Part shown: one piece after another, positions 12,139 through 22,279 of the stretch
Layout: each line of letters begins with the position of its first letter
How positions within the stretch are numbered: position 1 is the first letter of the stretch
Assembly (NCBI GenBank): GCA_032622095.1
Contig: CP136067.1
Coordinates: 62,570,893 to 62,634,892, forward strand
Source: Siphonodentalium dalli
Lineage: Eukaryota; Mollusca; Scaphopoda; Gadilida; Siphonodentaliidae
DNA length: 64,000 nt
Direction: 5' to 3'
Notes under the pieces: model-generated
Seen by the model: the letters and a program-made list of their open reading frames with translations, nothing else
What the model was told of the DNA's origin: nothing
The model's database searches: none
Program-made: the position numbers and the translations under genes

Positions 12139-12715
12139 GCAGCGTGAATTCCGTTACTTATTCCTTATTCAAAAATTTGGGAAAATGTGGCATATGACCA
12201 TGGCAACGTCTTAAGTAAAGCGAGACGAAATTTCATGTGAAAAGAAATCCGGGAAAAAGTTCAAAAATGCCTCGAAAATAGGCAAAGTCAGAAAAATAAA
12301 CGGAAATAGTCCGAAACAAGTGCGCAGTCATTAATGGCCACCTCGGCCAAAAATTTTGGGCCGAAAAACATTTGGGTCGAGTCCGAAAAAGTGGGTCGAA
12401 TTTCAGTTTTCGCTCTGCTCGGTCGGGTAAATTTCCGAAAATGTGGCAAACTGTCCTATATTAAAAAATGGCCACCTGGGCCGAACTTTTTGGGCCAAAA
12501 ATATTTTGAGTCGAGTCCGAAAAAGTGGGTCAAATAGAAATTCCCGCTCTGCTCGGTCAGGAAAATTTGGGAAAATGTGGCAAATGACCATGGCAACGTC
12601 TTAAGTAAGGCGAGACGAAATTTCCTGTGAAAAAAATCCGGCAAAAAAGTTCACAAATGCCTCGAAAATAGGCAAATTCCGAAAATAAACTGAAATAGTC
12701 ATACACGTACCGGTA
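12139..12715 (+). repeat. AAAATGTGGCA-family tandem-array element, fragment
   Basis: Begins GCAGCGTGAATTCCGTTACT with CTTATTCCTTATTC, then about 250-bp units containing GAAAATGTGGCA, GCCGAAAAACATTTGGGTCG and GTCCGAAAAAGTGGGTC. The same family recurs at 20140-20876, 34375-35660 (split) and 39482-43497. The right terminus is missing here. Confidence 0.75.
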
Positions 12716-13993
12716 CACGCAATTAATTTTAATATATTATATTTTTAAAATTGAATGAATGGGAGTCAGCGTATCCCGTCCAATCCCCCAACCTTGCCAC
12801 CCTTAGCCGCTAAGTTTGGTATCATAATTTCGGAACGGAACTATATACGGTGTATTGGCTTCTCAGTTTGATATATACATAAGTTTGTGTCTATTCTGTT
12901 GTATCAGTTCTAAAACTGTCTCCTTATCATCTGGATGTGTCACAAGTGAAAACTTATGAGTCTATTGTCTGATTGTTATAATGGACGATTCACTATTTCG
13001 CATTAACTAACCGACACGTATTGTAAAGTGTTATAACTTAATGCATGTGTAATGCTGTTGTCGGCTATTAGAACCATAGACCCAAATGTGTGTTAAAGTG
13101 CAGACTAATTCACGATTGTGTTGTACTTAAGAATAGGAAGCACACCAGAATTAAGCAAATAGTATGTGGAATGTGCAGGTATAGTTACCATACACACATC
13201 ATCCCCCAATGCTTATATATCATGACAATGTAATTAATTAGTATTAAAACACCCCAAATTGTCCATTACGTCCCCATATAGGCAAGGGGAAGCAGCGTTC
13301 GTGAATTATGGGGTGAAGGAGAAGATCACTCGAGTGCTTCGGGTGATTCAAGCCCAACCATTCACCTCGTGAATAAATTATGTTGGTTAATTTTGTTCAC
13401 CAAATAAATGTTACTTTATGTTTGGTAAAATTGGTGATAATTCGTATGTTGGATTGATACCATTAAAATATTTTATTTTATTTGATTTGATTTGAATTAT
13501 ACACAATTTTGTTGTAGTTGCAAAACGGGCCGCACTTCCAATGTGACAAAAATGTGCTCGACATGCACCGATGTCTGTGAGAACTGTTGTTAAGTCAATA
13601 TATAAACTTTTGTCTGTCGTGTGAAGAAATGGAATGAGGAATGTTAAAATACGCACATATTAATACAAAATTGTCCAGAATAAAAATCTATCCGTCTAGT
13701 ACATGAATTATACAGGTACCCCGTTTCAATGCGTGGGACAATTATTACCCTGGTGAGCCTGAACACTCAGTAACCATCTACTGCTCGCCGGGGACAGGGG
13801 AGGTACAAACACAATGTGGCTGGCATACTGACAATATTTTTCACTGCCCATAAACAGGTACCCTTTTCAACGCGTGCGTGGTGCGAAACGAGCGACAAAT
13901 GAGCGACCTTGCTCAAGGGTCACAACTTGACACGAAATATGAACAACTTTCAATCGGACAATTGTGAATTCGTCAGTAGCAACCCCAGTGGGG
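12716..13993. other. No recognisable gene
   Basis: AT-rich single-copy-looking sequence. CAGGTACCC plus a TTTCAA(T/C)GCGTG block occurs twice about 145 bp apart (near 13714 and 13856). No credible coding frame. Confidence 0.4.
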
Positions 13994-15530
13994 AGTCTGC
14001 ATTTTTTTCCGAACACTAGGCGGGGGTGGGTGGGTGTTTCAGCAGCCCGGCTAACACAATTTTTCCTGGCCTGGGCCCCGTAAATTTGTTCCTGTAGACG
14101 TTTTTCTTCAAAATAATGCAACAAAATGTTTTAAGAATGATTCTATTACATAATAGGTTTAGTTTAAACATATCTTATTGTATCATTTATGTACAAATGG
14201 GATTGGGGCACAAGTTATACAACTTAGATAGCCCCTCTCCCCATATAATTACACACGTTACATAATAGGTATGAACATAACTCATGGAAGGGGGTTTGAT
14301 TTCACCATCAGTTAATGAGGGATGACACCAATATATAGGTAATAAAAAAGGTCAGCTTGCTTAATGTTTTCATCAAGGATCTATCAATACACATTGACAT
14401 GCATGGAAAAGCTCAGGTTTAAATAGTTCTAGTAAAAATAATTTATTCAGCCTGATACAATGAAAATATAACACAATAATAGATTCTTCAAATAAACGTA
14501 AACTCTACAAATAAAAATAGACTATTCAAAAAGACCATAATAAAATAAAACATAAAGGCGTTAAAACAAATTTTAACCGATTTCAACGTTATTCGGTACA
14601 TGGTTCTAGGATCATCTCTAGATTGGAGCTGTCAAAGTTGAACGATTTTCGATGAAAAACATGGCCACCGGCAGCCATTTTGGATTTTACTCTTTGTATG
14701 ACTAAATCCTTTAGCACATCTTACAGGTCACATTTCTCGTCCAATCGTCACCAAACTTCATATGGATCTTTTGAGTTACCTCAAGATGTGAGCCAACCCT
14801 TTTCCCCAGAAATTTGTTCAAAATAAACATGGCCGCCAGCAGCCATCTAGGATTTCAAATGTGAATCCATCAGCAAAACCTACAGTCCACTGTTGGGGAA
14901 CTACTCCTAGAGATTTGGTTCCCTACCGAGTTTCGTGAGCATTTTAGCGACGATTCCGATTCTCTATCGAGCAATCGCGGCATAAAACGTAAAAATCAAC
15001 AGTGTTAGAACAGTGTTTCGTGGGTTTCATAGAGCTACCGTGAAATTATAGTCACTGGCCATCAGTGTGTGTAAAAAAAGAGTTAAAAACTAATCCCGAA
15101 ATACACAGAAATTGATTTTTTATTATCCGATTCCGATTCTCTGCTGAGGACTCCGATTCTCCACCGAGCGCTCGGTTCTCTGCGAATAACTCGATTCTCT
15201 GCCTTAGGTAAATTAGTATATGCCGTACGCAAACTTTGCTCGGTAGAGAATGTAAATATAGCTCGGTAGAGAACCAAATCGCCAGGAGTAGTTCCCCCAC
15301 AGTGCTACAGCACACATTTATTGGAGAATTGCTTTGAAACTTTACAGCCTTATTGGTAAATAAAAAGTAGAAATGCTTCTATAATCACGATGCGGAACAT
15401 AGATCGGATAAGATCAGGACAACTAAGTAAAATGGTCATTAGAAGCAGTTTGAAGGGGGTTCATGGGTCCCTATCTCAGAATTGGAAAAAAATAAAAATT
15501 AGGGGGTGGTGGGTACCCAGAGGACGGAAA
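13994..15530 (+). mobile_element. TIR element copy, paralogue of 45907-47094
   Basis: Direct, colinear copy of the element inside the gypsy remnant. Shared landmarks are TTTTTTCCGAACACTAGGCG at the left, the AACATGGCC/AGCCAT pairs near 14660 and 14830, and GGGGGTGGTGGGTACCCAGA near 15503 at the right. The terminal inverted repeat of the right end is missing here. A 417-bp MITE (14888-15304) is inserted in it. Non-coding. Confidence 0.8.
14888..15304. mobile_element. 417-bp MITE with about 40-bp TIRs, nested
   Basis: The left end CACTGTTGGGGAACTACTCC matches the inverted right end GGAGTAGTTCCCCCACAGTG. It is flanked by CTACAGTC (14880-14887) and CTACAGCA (15305-15312), an 8-bp duplication with two differences. 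The paralogue has the single empty site CTACAGCC at 46819-46826. An 8-bp duplication suggests hAT. The interior has several CCGATTCTC-type subrepeats resembling those of the 16-bp fold-back arms. Confidence 0.85.
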
Positions 15531-16500
15531 GGTTGTTATGGACGAATTCACACCAACATGGGCCACCAATAGCATAATTATATTGGTGTGTTTCAATCGG
15601 GAGTTAAGCAATATTTTAAGTCCTGTTTGCATACAGACTCTACTAGCCGGATACGTTTTTGACAGTGATTTGGCCCTATGGTGATTATGGTCGAATTCAC
15701 CCCAAAAGGGAGCAACCAATAGCATATATCTCTCACAATCGGGAATTCAGCAACATTTTAGGGTTCGTTTGGATCCCAGACTCTACTTACGTCCTATTTG
15801 TGGACTGGTCAAATGGGCTACCCGGGTAGCCGATAGTGATTCGCGCCTAAATTGGCTATGTGTGAATTCACCACAAAAGATGCCTCCAATCGCATAGGTC
15901 TCCCAGTCAGGAATTTAGCAACAGTTTAGTGTCCGTTGTGACGCCAGACTCTACTTACGCCCAATTTGTGGCAGTTATAATGTGCTAACTGGCTACTTTT
16001 TTTTTACAGTAATTTGCCCCTAGGTTCGCTATAGACAAATCCACAAATAAGATGAATCCCCCAGAATCGGGAATTTGGAAACATTTCAGGGTCCGTTTTT
16101 GACGCTAGACGCAACTTACGCCCAATTTGTGGCAGGGTATAATGGGCTACCCTTGTACTCTTATTGCGGTGAATTGCTCCTTGTGTGTCTATGGCCGAAT
16201 TCACCACCACAAGGGGCCATGAATAGGATTGATCTCCCACACTCGAGAATTTAGCAGCATTTTATAGGTCTGTTTCAACGCCAGACTCTACTCACGGCCA
16301 ATTTGGGCTGCGGCTATAATGATGTATAATGGCCTATCCGGGTACTTTTTTGACAAGGTGGTATGGACGAACTCACACCAAGAGTGGCCACCAATAAGAT
16401 AGATCTCCCACAATCGGTAATTTAGCAACATTTTTTGGGTCATTTTTATGCCAACCTCTATACGCCCATTTGTGGCCGGGTATAATGTGGCTCAGTCTGG
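15531..16500 (+). repeat. Tandem repeat, 150-180 bp units
   Basis: About six diverged units marked by CAGACTCTACTTACG (near 15628, 15777, 15948, 16108, 16277, 16455), GAATTCACC and CACAATCGGGAATTTAGCAAC. Old array, many indels. Confidence 0.8.
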
Positions 16501-16721
16501 AGTAAACTACATATACCCACATATAAAAAATAGTGGGTCTGACGATCTTTCGTTCAGTTTTCATTTCCCAAACCCGGGATTCCTTGTATTTACCGCCAAT
16601 CAAAACTTACTCTAAGAAATGTGTGCGCCAATAAAAAACTATTAACATGTCAAGTGCTCTTGGTGTGGAAATTCCGAAGGTGTGGCTAAAGGTTGTTAAA
16701 AATAGTATCCATGACGTCATG

Positions 16722-16946
16722 TTATACCGGAAGAGAGAAATGATTTGTTCTAAGTCCAAGAAATCCACATAAATTGACATTTTTTATAATTTCAAGCAGA
16801 TCTGTCTTTAAAATACATTTTATTTTGGAACCTGGATGCTGTTTACCTTTATTGTCGGTAAAACTACCGCCGAACGAAAAGTCACAAACCCTGCAACAAT
16901 TAATACCGATTCTGAGAATCGGCTTCACAGGGGTTGAAGCGGCCAT
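16722..16946 (-). CDS. Candidate first coding exon, Cys-motif protein
   Basis: The minus-strand frame starts with an ATG in good context (GTCATGGCC) and encodes MAASTPVKP, then CCRVCDFSFG and GSKIKC over 74 codons. The C-x2-C followed by later polar and Cys residues resembles the start of small zinc-binding N-terminal modules in invertebrate proteins. Upstream on this strand (17015-16960) lie a TGACGT half-site and CACGTG, as expected near a promoter. No intron-exon continuation was proven, and the frame might end by chance at a stop. This is the best candidate for a non-transposon gene in the window, but the evidence is thin. Confidence 0.3.
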   Translation of the reverse strand: MAASTPVKPILRIGINCCRVCDFSFGGSFTDNKGKQHPGSKIKCILKTDLLEIIKNVNLCGFLGLRTNHFSLPV

Positions 16947-17398
16947 GACGGCACTGGCACGTGACCATGTTTACACCTGTCAATCACGACTAATTTTACA
17001 TTTATATTTAGCGCGGTGTGACGTAATTTGGGGGAAGCCCGCAACCATACAGAAATGAAAAGTTGATGAGAGTGCAATAGACTCAGTATCAGTATGAATC
17101 TGAGTGTATGTTTACAAAGAATGAATGTGGCTATATGCTGCAAACCCTGGCAAATCCGGCAAATAATTCGAATAGGTGGCTGACGAAATACTAACAACTA
17201 AAAAAATTGAGTCGGAGGTTGAATAAAAAACAGGAAACAAGAAACTATCAGATTTGAATCGGAGGCTGAATAAGGAACATGGAGCAAGGAACTGAATCCA
17301 TGGACCCCCACAAACGAGACCCCCAAGCCACGTCCCTGGTCACGACACAAATATTCCCCAATCTCAGTCAGGTACCGAATCATCAAGTACATTTCCAT
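16947..17398. other. Region upstream of candidate exon and target of fold-back copy 2
   Basis: Contains CACGTGAC (about 16959) and TGACGTAA (about 17020), possible promoter elements for the minus-strand frame. It then continues as non-coding sequence up to the 17408 insertion. Confidence 0.3.
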
Positions 17399-17407
17399 AC
17401 ATCAGAT

Positions 17408-18681
17408 GGTTACGTAGCGTTTTTCCGAAGACCCATAACTCCGAAGGTCCGATTCTCCGAAGGTCAGATTCTCCGACGCCCCGATTCTCCGAAAGCCCAA
17501 AACTCCGCAGTCCCGATTCTCCGATATCCCATAACTCCGAAGACCCATAACCCCGAAAGCCCATAACTCCGAAGGCCTATAACTCCGAACGCCCATAACT
17601 CCGAAGGTCTATAACTCCGAAGGGCCGATTCTCCGAAGGTCCGATTCTCCGAAGGTCCGATTCTCCGAAGATCATGTTTTATCGCTTATTAAATAGTGAA
17701 CAGTCCAGTGGCGTGGTCATTGGGCCCCTAGGGAAGACCGCCCACAAAAAACATGTCAAATGTCATGTAAACGTCAGGAAGTCCCTCCTAGGCATTCAAA
17801 TATTCACAGTGTTCCTGCCCAGGGGAGCCCCCGGACCAACGATTGGGGGCGACCCCTCCCATGTATGCGCTCCCCAAATCAGGCCTTCGTGATATGCTTT
17901 CGGCATATCATATGCATGATATATCTCCCACATATCCCCCACATATGCTAATTAATGTGCACCCCTAAATGGGATCCCTGGCTCCGCCACTGGTGTGCAC
18001 CGGGTATATTATAACGAAACGCTGCAAGAATGTCAGAGTAGCCTAACATGCACAGGGGCGACAAGTTCTTCCCCGTTCACCCCTGTACATTTTACTCTGG
18101 CATCTCATGGGCCAACGTAACGTTATAGTATCTGGTGTATAGTCAGTGGCGGGCCAGGATTCCCATTTAGGTGGGGGCAGTAGGAAGCGTTTTCCGGGCG
18201 TTTACATGACATTGGACATGTTTTGGTAGGGTCCCATATTGTCTGACATAGCAAGTAGAGGTTTAATGGGGGCAGTGGGAATTTTGGGACCCCTTGGCTT
18301 CGCCACTGGACTGTACACTATTTAGTAAACGATAATACCCCGATAAAACAAAATCTTCGGAGAATCGGACCTTCGGAGAATCGGACCTTCGCAGTTATGG
18401 GCCGTCGGAGAACCGGGCCTTCGGAGTTATAGGTCTTCGGAGAATCGGCCCTTCGGAGTTATAGGTCTTCGGAGTTATAGGTCTTCGGAGAATCGGCCCT
18501 TCGGAGTTATGGGCTTTCGGAGAATCGGATCTTCGGAGTTATGGGCCGTCGGAGAATCGGATCTTCGGAGTTATGGGCCGTCGGAGAATCGGGTCTTCGG
18601 AGTTGTGGTCCGTCGGAGAATCGGGTCTTCGGAGTTGTGGGCCTTCGTAGTAATAGGTCTTCGGAAAACCGGTCTGACACC
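17408..18681. mobile_element. Fold-back element with 16-bp-repeat arms, copy 2
   Basis: Same termini as copy 1 (GGTTACGTAGCG and TGACACC). Flanked by CATCAGAT on both sides (17400-17407 and 18683-18690; a neighbouring A extends the match to 9 bp, 17399-17407 and 18682-18690). The core and arms are nearly identical to copy 1; arm lengths differ by whole 16-bp units, 15 instead of 14 in the left array. High identity means both insertions or a shared source are fairly recent. Confidence 0.9.
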
Positions 18682-18739
18682 ACATCAGATATGGCGTCGG
18701 TCGTCGAAATTGCTACATGTCTGTGAACCTTGTTTGATA

Positions 18740-19265
18740 TTCCAGTCAATGTTATTTGGGGTGAGGGGTGGTGGGGTGGGGGTTCCATGTGGTATTTGGT
18801 GCGGGCCACCCATCCATGATGTCGAATTGACCGAAAAAGATTTTTTTGCGAATACGGAATAAAAAGGGCCAAACCAGATTTTCACCCCTTGTGATGGTAC
18901 CACCCGGGTGTGAGGGTTGAGGTGTTTCTATGGAGTATTTAGGGCGGGCCACACACTACTTTACCGAAATCCTTACCGTTCTCGAAAATGGTCTATACCC
19001 CATGTTCACCCGCTCGTGTGGTACCCCCCGTGGTGATACGTGGTGTCGGGGTGTTTATATAAGGTGTATTTGGGCGGGCCACATATCCATGCCGTCAAAT
19101 TGGCCGAAATCCTTACCGTTCTCGAAAATGGTCCATACCCATTTTCACACCTCAGGGTGGTACCCTCCGGAGATGACGCATGGGCTTAGGGGTGTTTCTA
19201 GGGGATATTTGGGATGGGCATTTTGGCCGAAAGAGATATTTTTGAGAATAAGCAAATCTTACGTT
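18740..19265 (-). repeat. Decayed array of the 142-bp satellite unit
   Basis: About three to four diverged units in the same orientation as 32515-33896. Landmarks are GGGCGGGCCAC, ATGCCGTCAAATTGGCCG, CTTACCGTTCTCGAAAATGG and GTGTTTCTA. They are separated by substitutions and indels from the very uniform array at 30-34 kb. Confidence 0.8.
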
Positions 19266-20139
19266 CGTCCCAAATACTTTGCCTAGCTGGCAACTTACGA
19301 ATTTGGGTCATATGCACATTTTCAAAACAAAAAAAAGTACAGAACACCGATTCGAGTGTTTTTTTGATCACTTTGTCAAAGTCGACCCAAAATATATATA
19401 TATATTTTTTTGGTTTTGTGATACCCATAACATATGAGCAGAGGGATGCTCGTATCCCGGTTCCACAGTAGAGGCACCCCTGTCTTGGATTCCGGTAGTG
19501 GAACATCACTAATGGTATCCAGAGCAGTCTACCTTGCGGCAGTTTACAAAAGTCATGATAAGAGTAACGAAAACATAACAAGTATACCAGTCTAGACTAC
19601 CTTGGATTAACCGCCCTTTATCATATGCTCGTGTAAAACCAACTAATAACACAACCGCTCTTTATCCATGACGTGGCATTTTCGCCGGAAACGAACCAAC
19701 AAGGTGTCATAACTCATGTTAAAAATTGGTCGGGCGGATTCCAAATTCGAACTCAACCCGTTCACTAGACCAGTATATTTCCAGACCAAATTCCAGCCAA
19801 TTCAGTTGAACCCACCAAACCCCTCACACGGAGACGAACAAGGGAGGGAATCACAACAAAAATGGGGCCATAGCTATATATAGTGGCGGTTGGCCGGCAA
19901 TCCCCGAATATGGACCCGACCTGTCTCTGTGTTATAGTATACCCAGATACCAAATTACATGTCATCCAGTTGATACTATATTAAGATATTATCCATAAAT
20001 CAAAATCGAGTAGATGTACGGGCAGATTAATAATATAATGCGTCCATATTACTTTTTTAATTTAAACATATTATGTTGCACGGGGAGTTTGAGTTCCCGA
20101 TATTATGCATCACACCCAATAGTATTAAACAATACACAC
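19266..20139. other. No recognisable gene
   Basis: Short frames only, a (TA)n stretch near 19391-19404, no terminal repeats recognised. Confidence 0.4.
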
Positions 20140-20876
20140 ACATATTTTCGGCCCAAAATTTATCGCCCAGCTGGCCACTTGTGAATTTGGGGTCATTTGC
20201 AAAATGTTCCGAAATTTTCCCAACCAAGCATGGACTAGACGCTGGCTCTATGAGGCTACGTCGTTACACTATGCACGCCGTCATGACGGCGAACAGAGCA
20301 GAGCGTCGGGGCGTCATAGAGCCAGTATCTAGTCCAAACCAAGCAGACCGAAAACTGAAATTCAACAAACTTTTTCCGACTCGAACCAAAATTATTTCGG
20401 CCCAAATTTGTTTTTGGCCGAGGTGGCCATTTATTACCCCGGACTTGTTTCGGACTATTTCCGTTTATTTTCGGACTTTGCCTATTTTCGAGGCATTTTT
20501 GAACGTTTTTCCTGGATTTTTTTTCACACGAAATTTCGTCTCGCCTGAAATAAGACGTTGCCATGGTCATTTGCCACATTTCCCCAAATTTTCCTGACCG
20601 AGCAGAGCGGGAATTTCTATTTGACCCACTTTTTCGGACTCGACCCAAAAAAAATTCGGCTCAAAATGTTCGGCCCAGGTGGCCATTTATGACTATGGGA
20701 CATTTTGCCACATTTTCCGAAATTTTCCCGACCGAGCAGAGCGAAAACTGAAATTCGACCCACTTTTTCGGACTCGACCCAAAATGTTTTCGGCCCAAAT
20801 TTTTTGGCCGAAGTGGCCATTTATGACCCCGGACTTGTTTCTGACTGTTTCCGTTTATTGTCATTTGCCACATTTT
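20140..20876 (-). repeat. AAAATGTGGCA-family element, inverted copy
   Basis: Reverse-oriented relative to 12139-12715, with CATTTTCCGAAATTTTCCC, GACCGAGCAGAGCG and TTTTTCGGACTCGACCC units. It contains the uninterrupted site GACGTTGCCATGGTCATTTG (near 20553) that is split by an insertion at 34741/35583. A 106-bp MITE is inserted at 20231. Confidence 0.8.
20231..20336. mobile_element. 106-bp MITE with 9-bp target duplication
   Basis: TIRs TGGACTAGACGCTGGCTC and GAGCCAGTATCTAGTCCA; flanks AACCAAGCA at 20222-20230 and 20337-20345. The centre has a perfect CGCCGTCATGACGGCG palindrome. It lies inside the tandem family, where other units read GACCGAGCAGAGCG without interruption. Confidence 0.85.
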
Positions 20877-20880
20877 CCCA

Positions 20881-21382
20881 AATTACTCCCCTTGCTCCCA
20901 AATTTAAAATGGGGCTGCGAGACTAATTCCGAATTAAGGGACACACCCGAGGTAATGCTACAGCATGTACATGTGATTCTACGTTTATGAGAGACAATAA
21001 GGTTCAATGGTGAGTACATGATTTATTATGGCAGGAATGAGGCAAGCTCTGTTACATAGTATACATTAGTTTACATTACACTCAGCTCCATCAACACACG
21101 ACTGTCATTCAACTCACATCATTCGTTCACTGTCAGAACATCAAACATTTCTCTGACATAAAGATTACAGACACCAACAAATAAGTATCTATCGCACAAT
21201 ACAATTAGCTATGAAGATAATGAAATACATATCAATTGACTTCATATTTACTGCTATCACTTATTGTCAACTTCCCATAAGGCAATAAGCTCAAACTTTA
21301 CATATCTTAAATATTCAAGTCAATAAATGAGTAAGTTTCCAGTTAGCTGTTCACATCATATGAGTATTGGAGTATGCCGCCA
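20881..21382 (+). repeat. 502-bp direct repeat, copy A
   Basis: Nearly identical to 21605-22106, offset exactly 724 bp. Runs from AATTACTCCCCTTGCTCCC to GGAGTATGCCGCCA. The two are separated by 222 bp. Confidence 0.9.
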
Positions 21383-21432
21383 CAAAGGGGGCATACAAAG
21401 CGATAAATAAATCCAAAAGGGAGGGTGGATGG

Positions 21433-21607
21433 GTAAAATATAATCGAACGTCCAACTGTCAAAATTATTTTGAAATGACGTGAAGGTCAAGGCTGTTCCA
21501 GTTGTGAGATATGTTGTAATTTCCGGATTAAATCGACACCGGAGACCGGAAAGCCGGGTAGTCGCTGTGCGGGGAATAATTACTTATTATGCTTATAATA
21601 TCCCAAT
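21433..21607 (+). repeat. Segment shared with 34198-34372
   Basis: About 172 bp from ATATAATCGAACGTCC to TAATATCCCAATT, nearly identical to the sequence just left of the tandem-family element at 34375. Confidence 0.85.
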
Positions 21608-22106
21608 TACTCCCCTTGCTCCCAAATTTAAAATGGGGCTGCGAGACTAATTCCGAATTAAGGGACACACCCGAGGTAATGCTACAGCATGTACATGTGA
21701 TTCTACGTTTAGGAGAGACAATAAGGTTCAATGGTGAGTACATGATTTATTATGGCAGGAATGAGGCAAGCTCTGTTACATGGTATACATTAGTTTACAT
21801 TACACTCAGCTCCATCAACACACGACTGTCATTCAACTCACATCATTCGCTCACTGTCAGAACATCAAACATTTCTCTGACATAAAGATTACAGACACCA
21901 ACAAATAAGTATCTATCGCACAATACAATTAGCTATGAAGATAATGAAATACATATCAATTGACTTCATATTTACTGCTATCACTTATTGTCAACTTCCC
22001 ATAAGGGCATAAGCTCAAACTTTACATATCTTAAATATTCAAGTCAATAAATGAGTAAGTTTCCAGTTAGCTGTTCACATCATATGAGTATTGGAGTATG
22101 CCGCCA
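21605..22106 (+). repeat. 502-bp direct repeat, copy B
   Basis: See 20881-21382. The short interval between copies and the lack of TG at the start argue against a standard LTR pair. Confidence 0.9.
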
Positions 22107-22279
22107 AGCCGTAGGCCCGCCAAAACCAGACAAGACTTCAATACTCACATGATCGAGTGGTAGCAAACTATCACTGTAATCGTACTAAATGCCAGTGCAC
22201 GAAAAAGGCGACCTGAATGGGACACATATTTTGGTTTGTCATTGGTTATATACTAATAGAGAACCCCACCGGCCGCCAA

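Noticed and set aside
18507-18872. 120-codon frames over the right arm of fold-back copy 2
   Set aside because: These are by-products of 16-bp repeats with few stops.
20073-20597. 174-codon plus frame
   Set aside because: It covers a tandem-array family and runs through a 106-bp MITE; other copies of the family do not keep the frame.
20881-22106. Miniature LTR retrotransposon
   Set aside because: No TG..CA ends, no primer binding site or polypurine tract, no target duplication seen.
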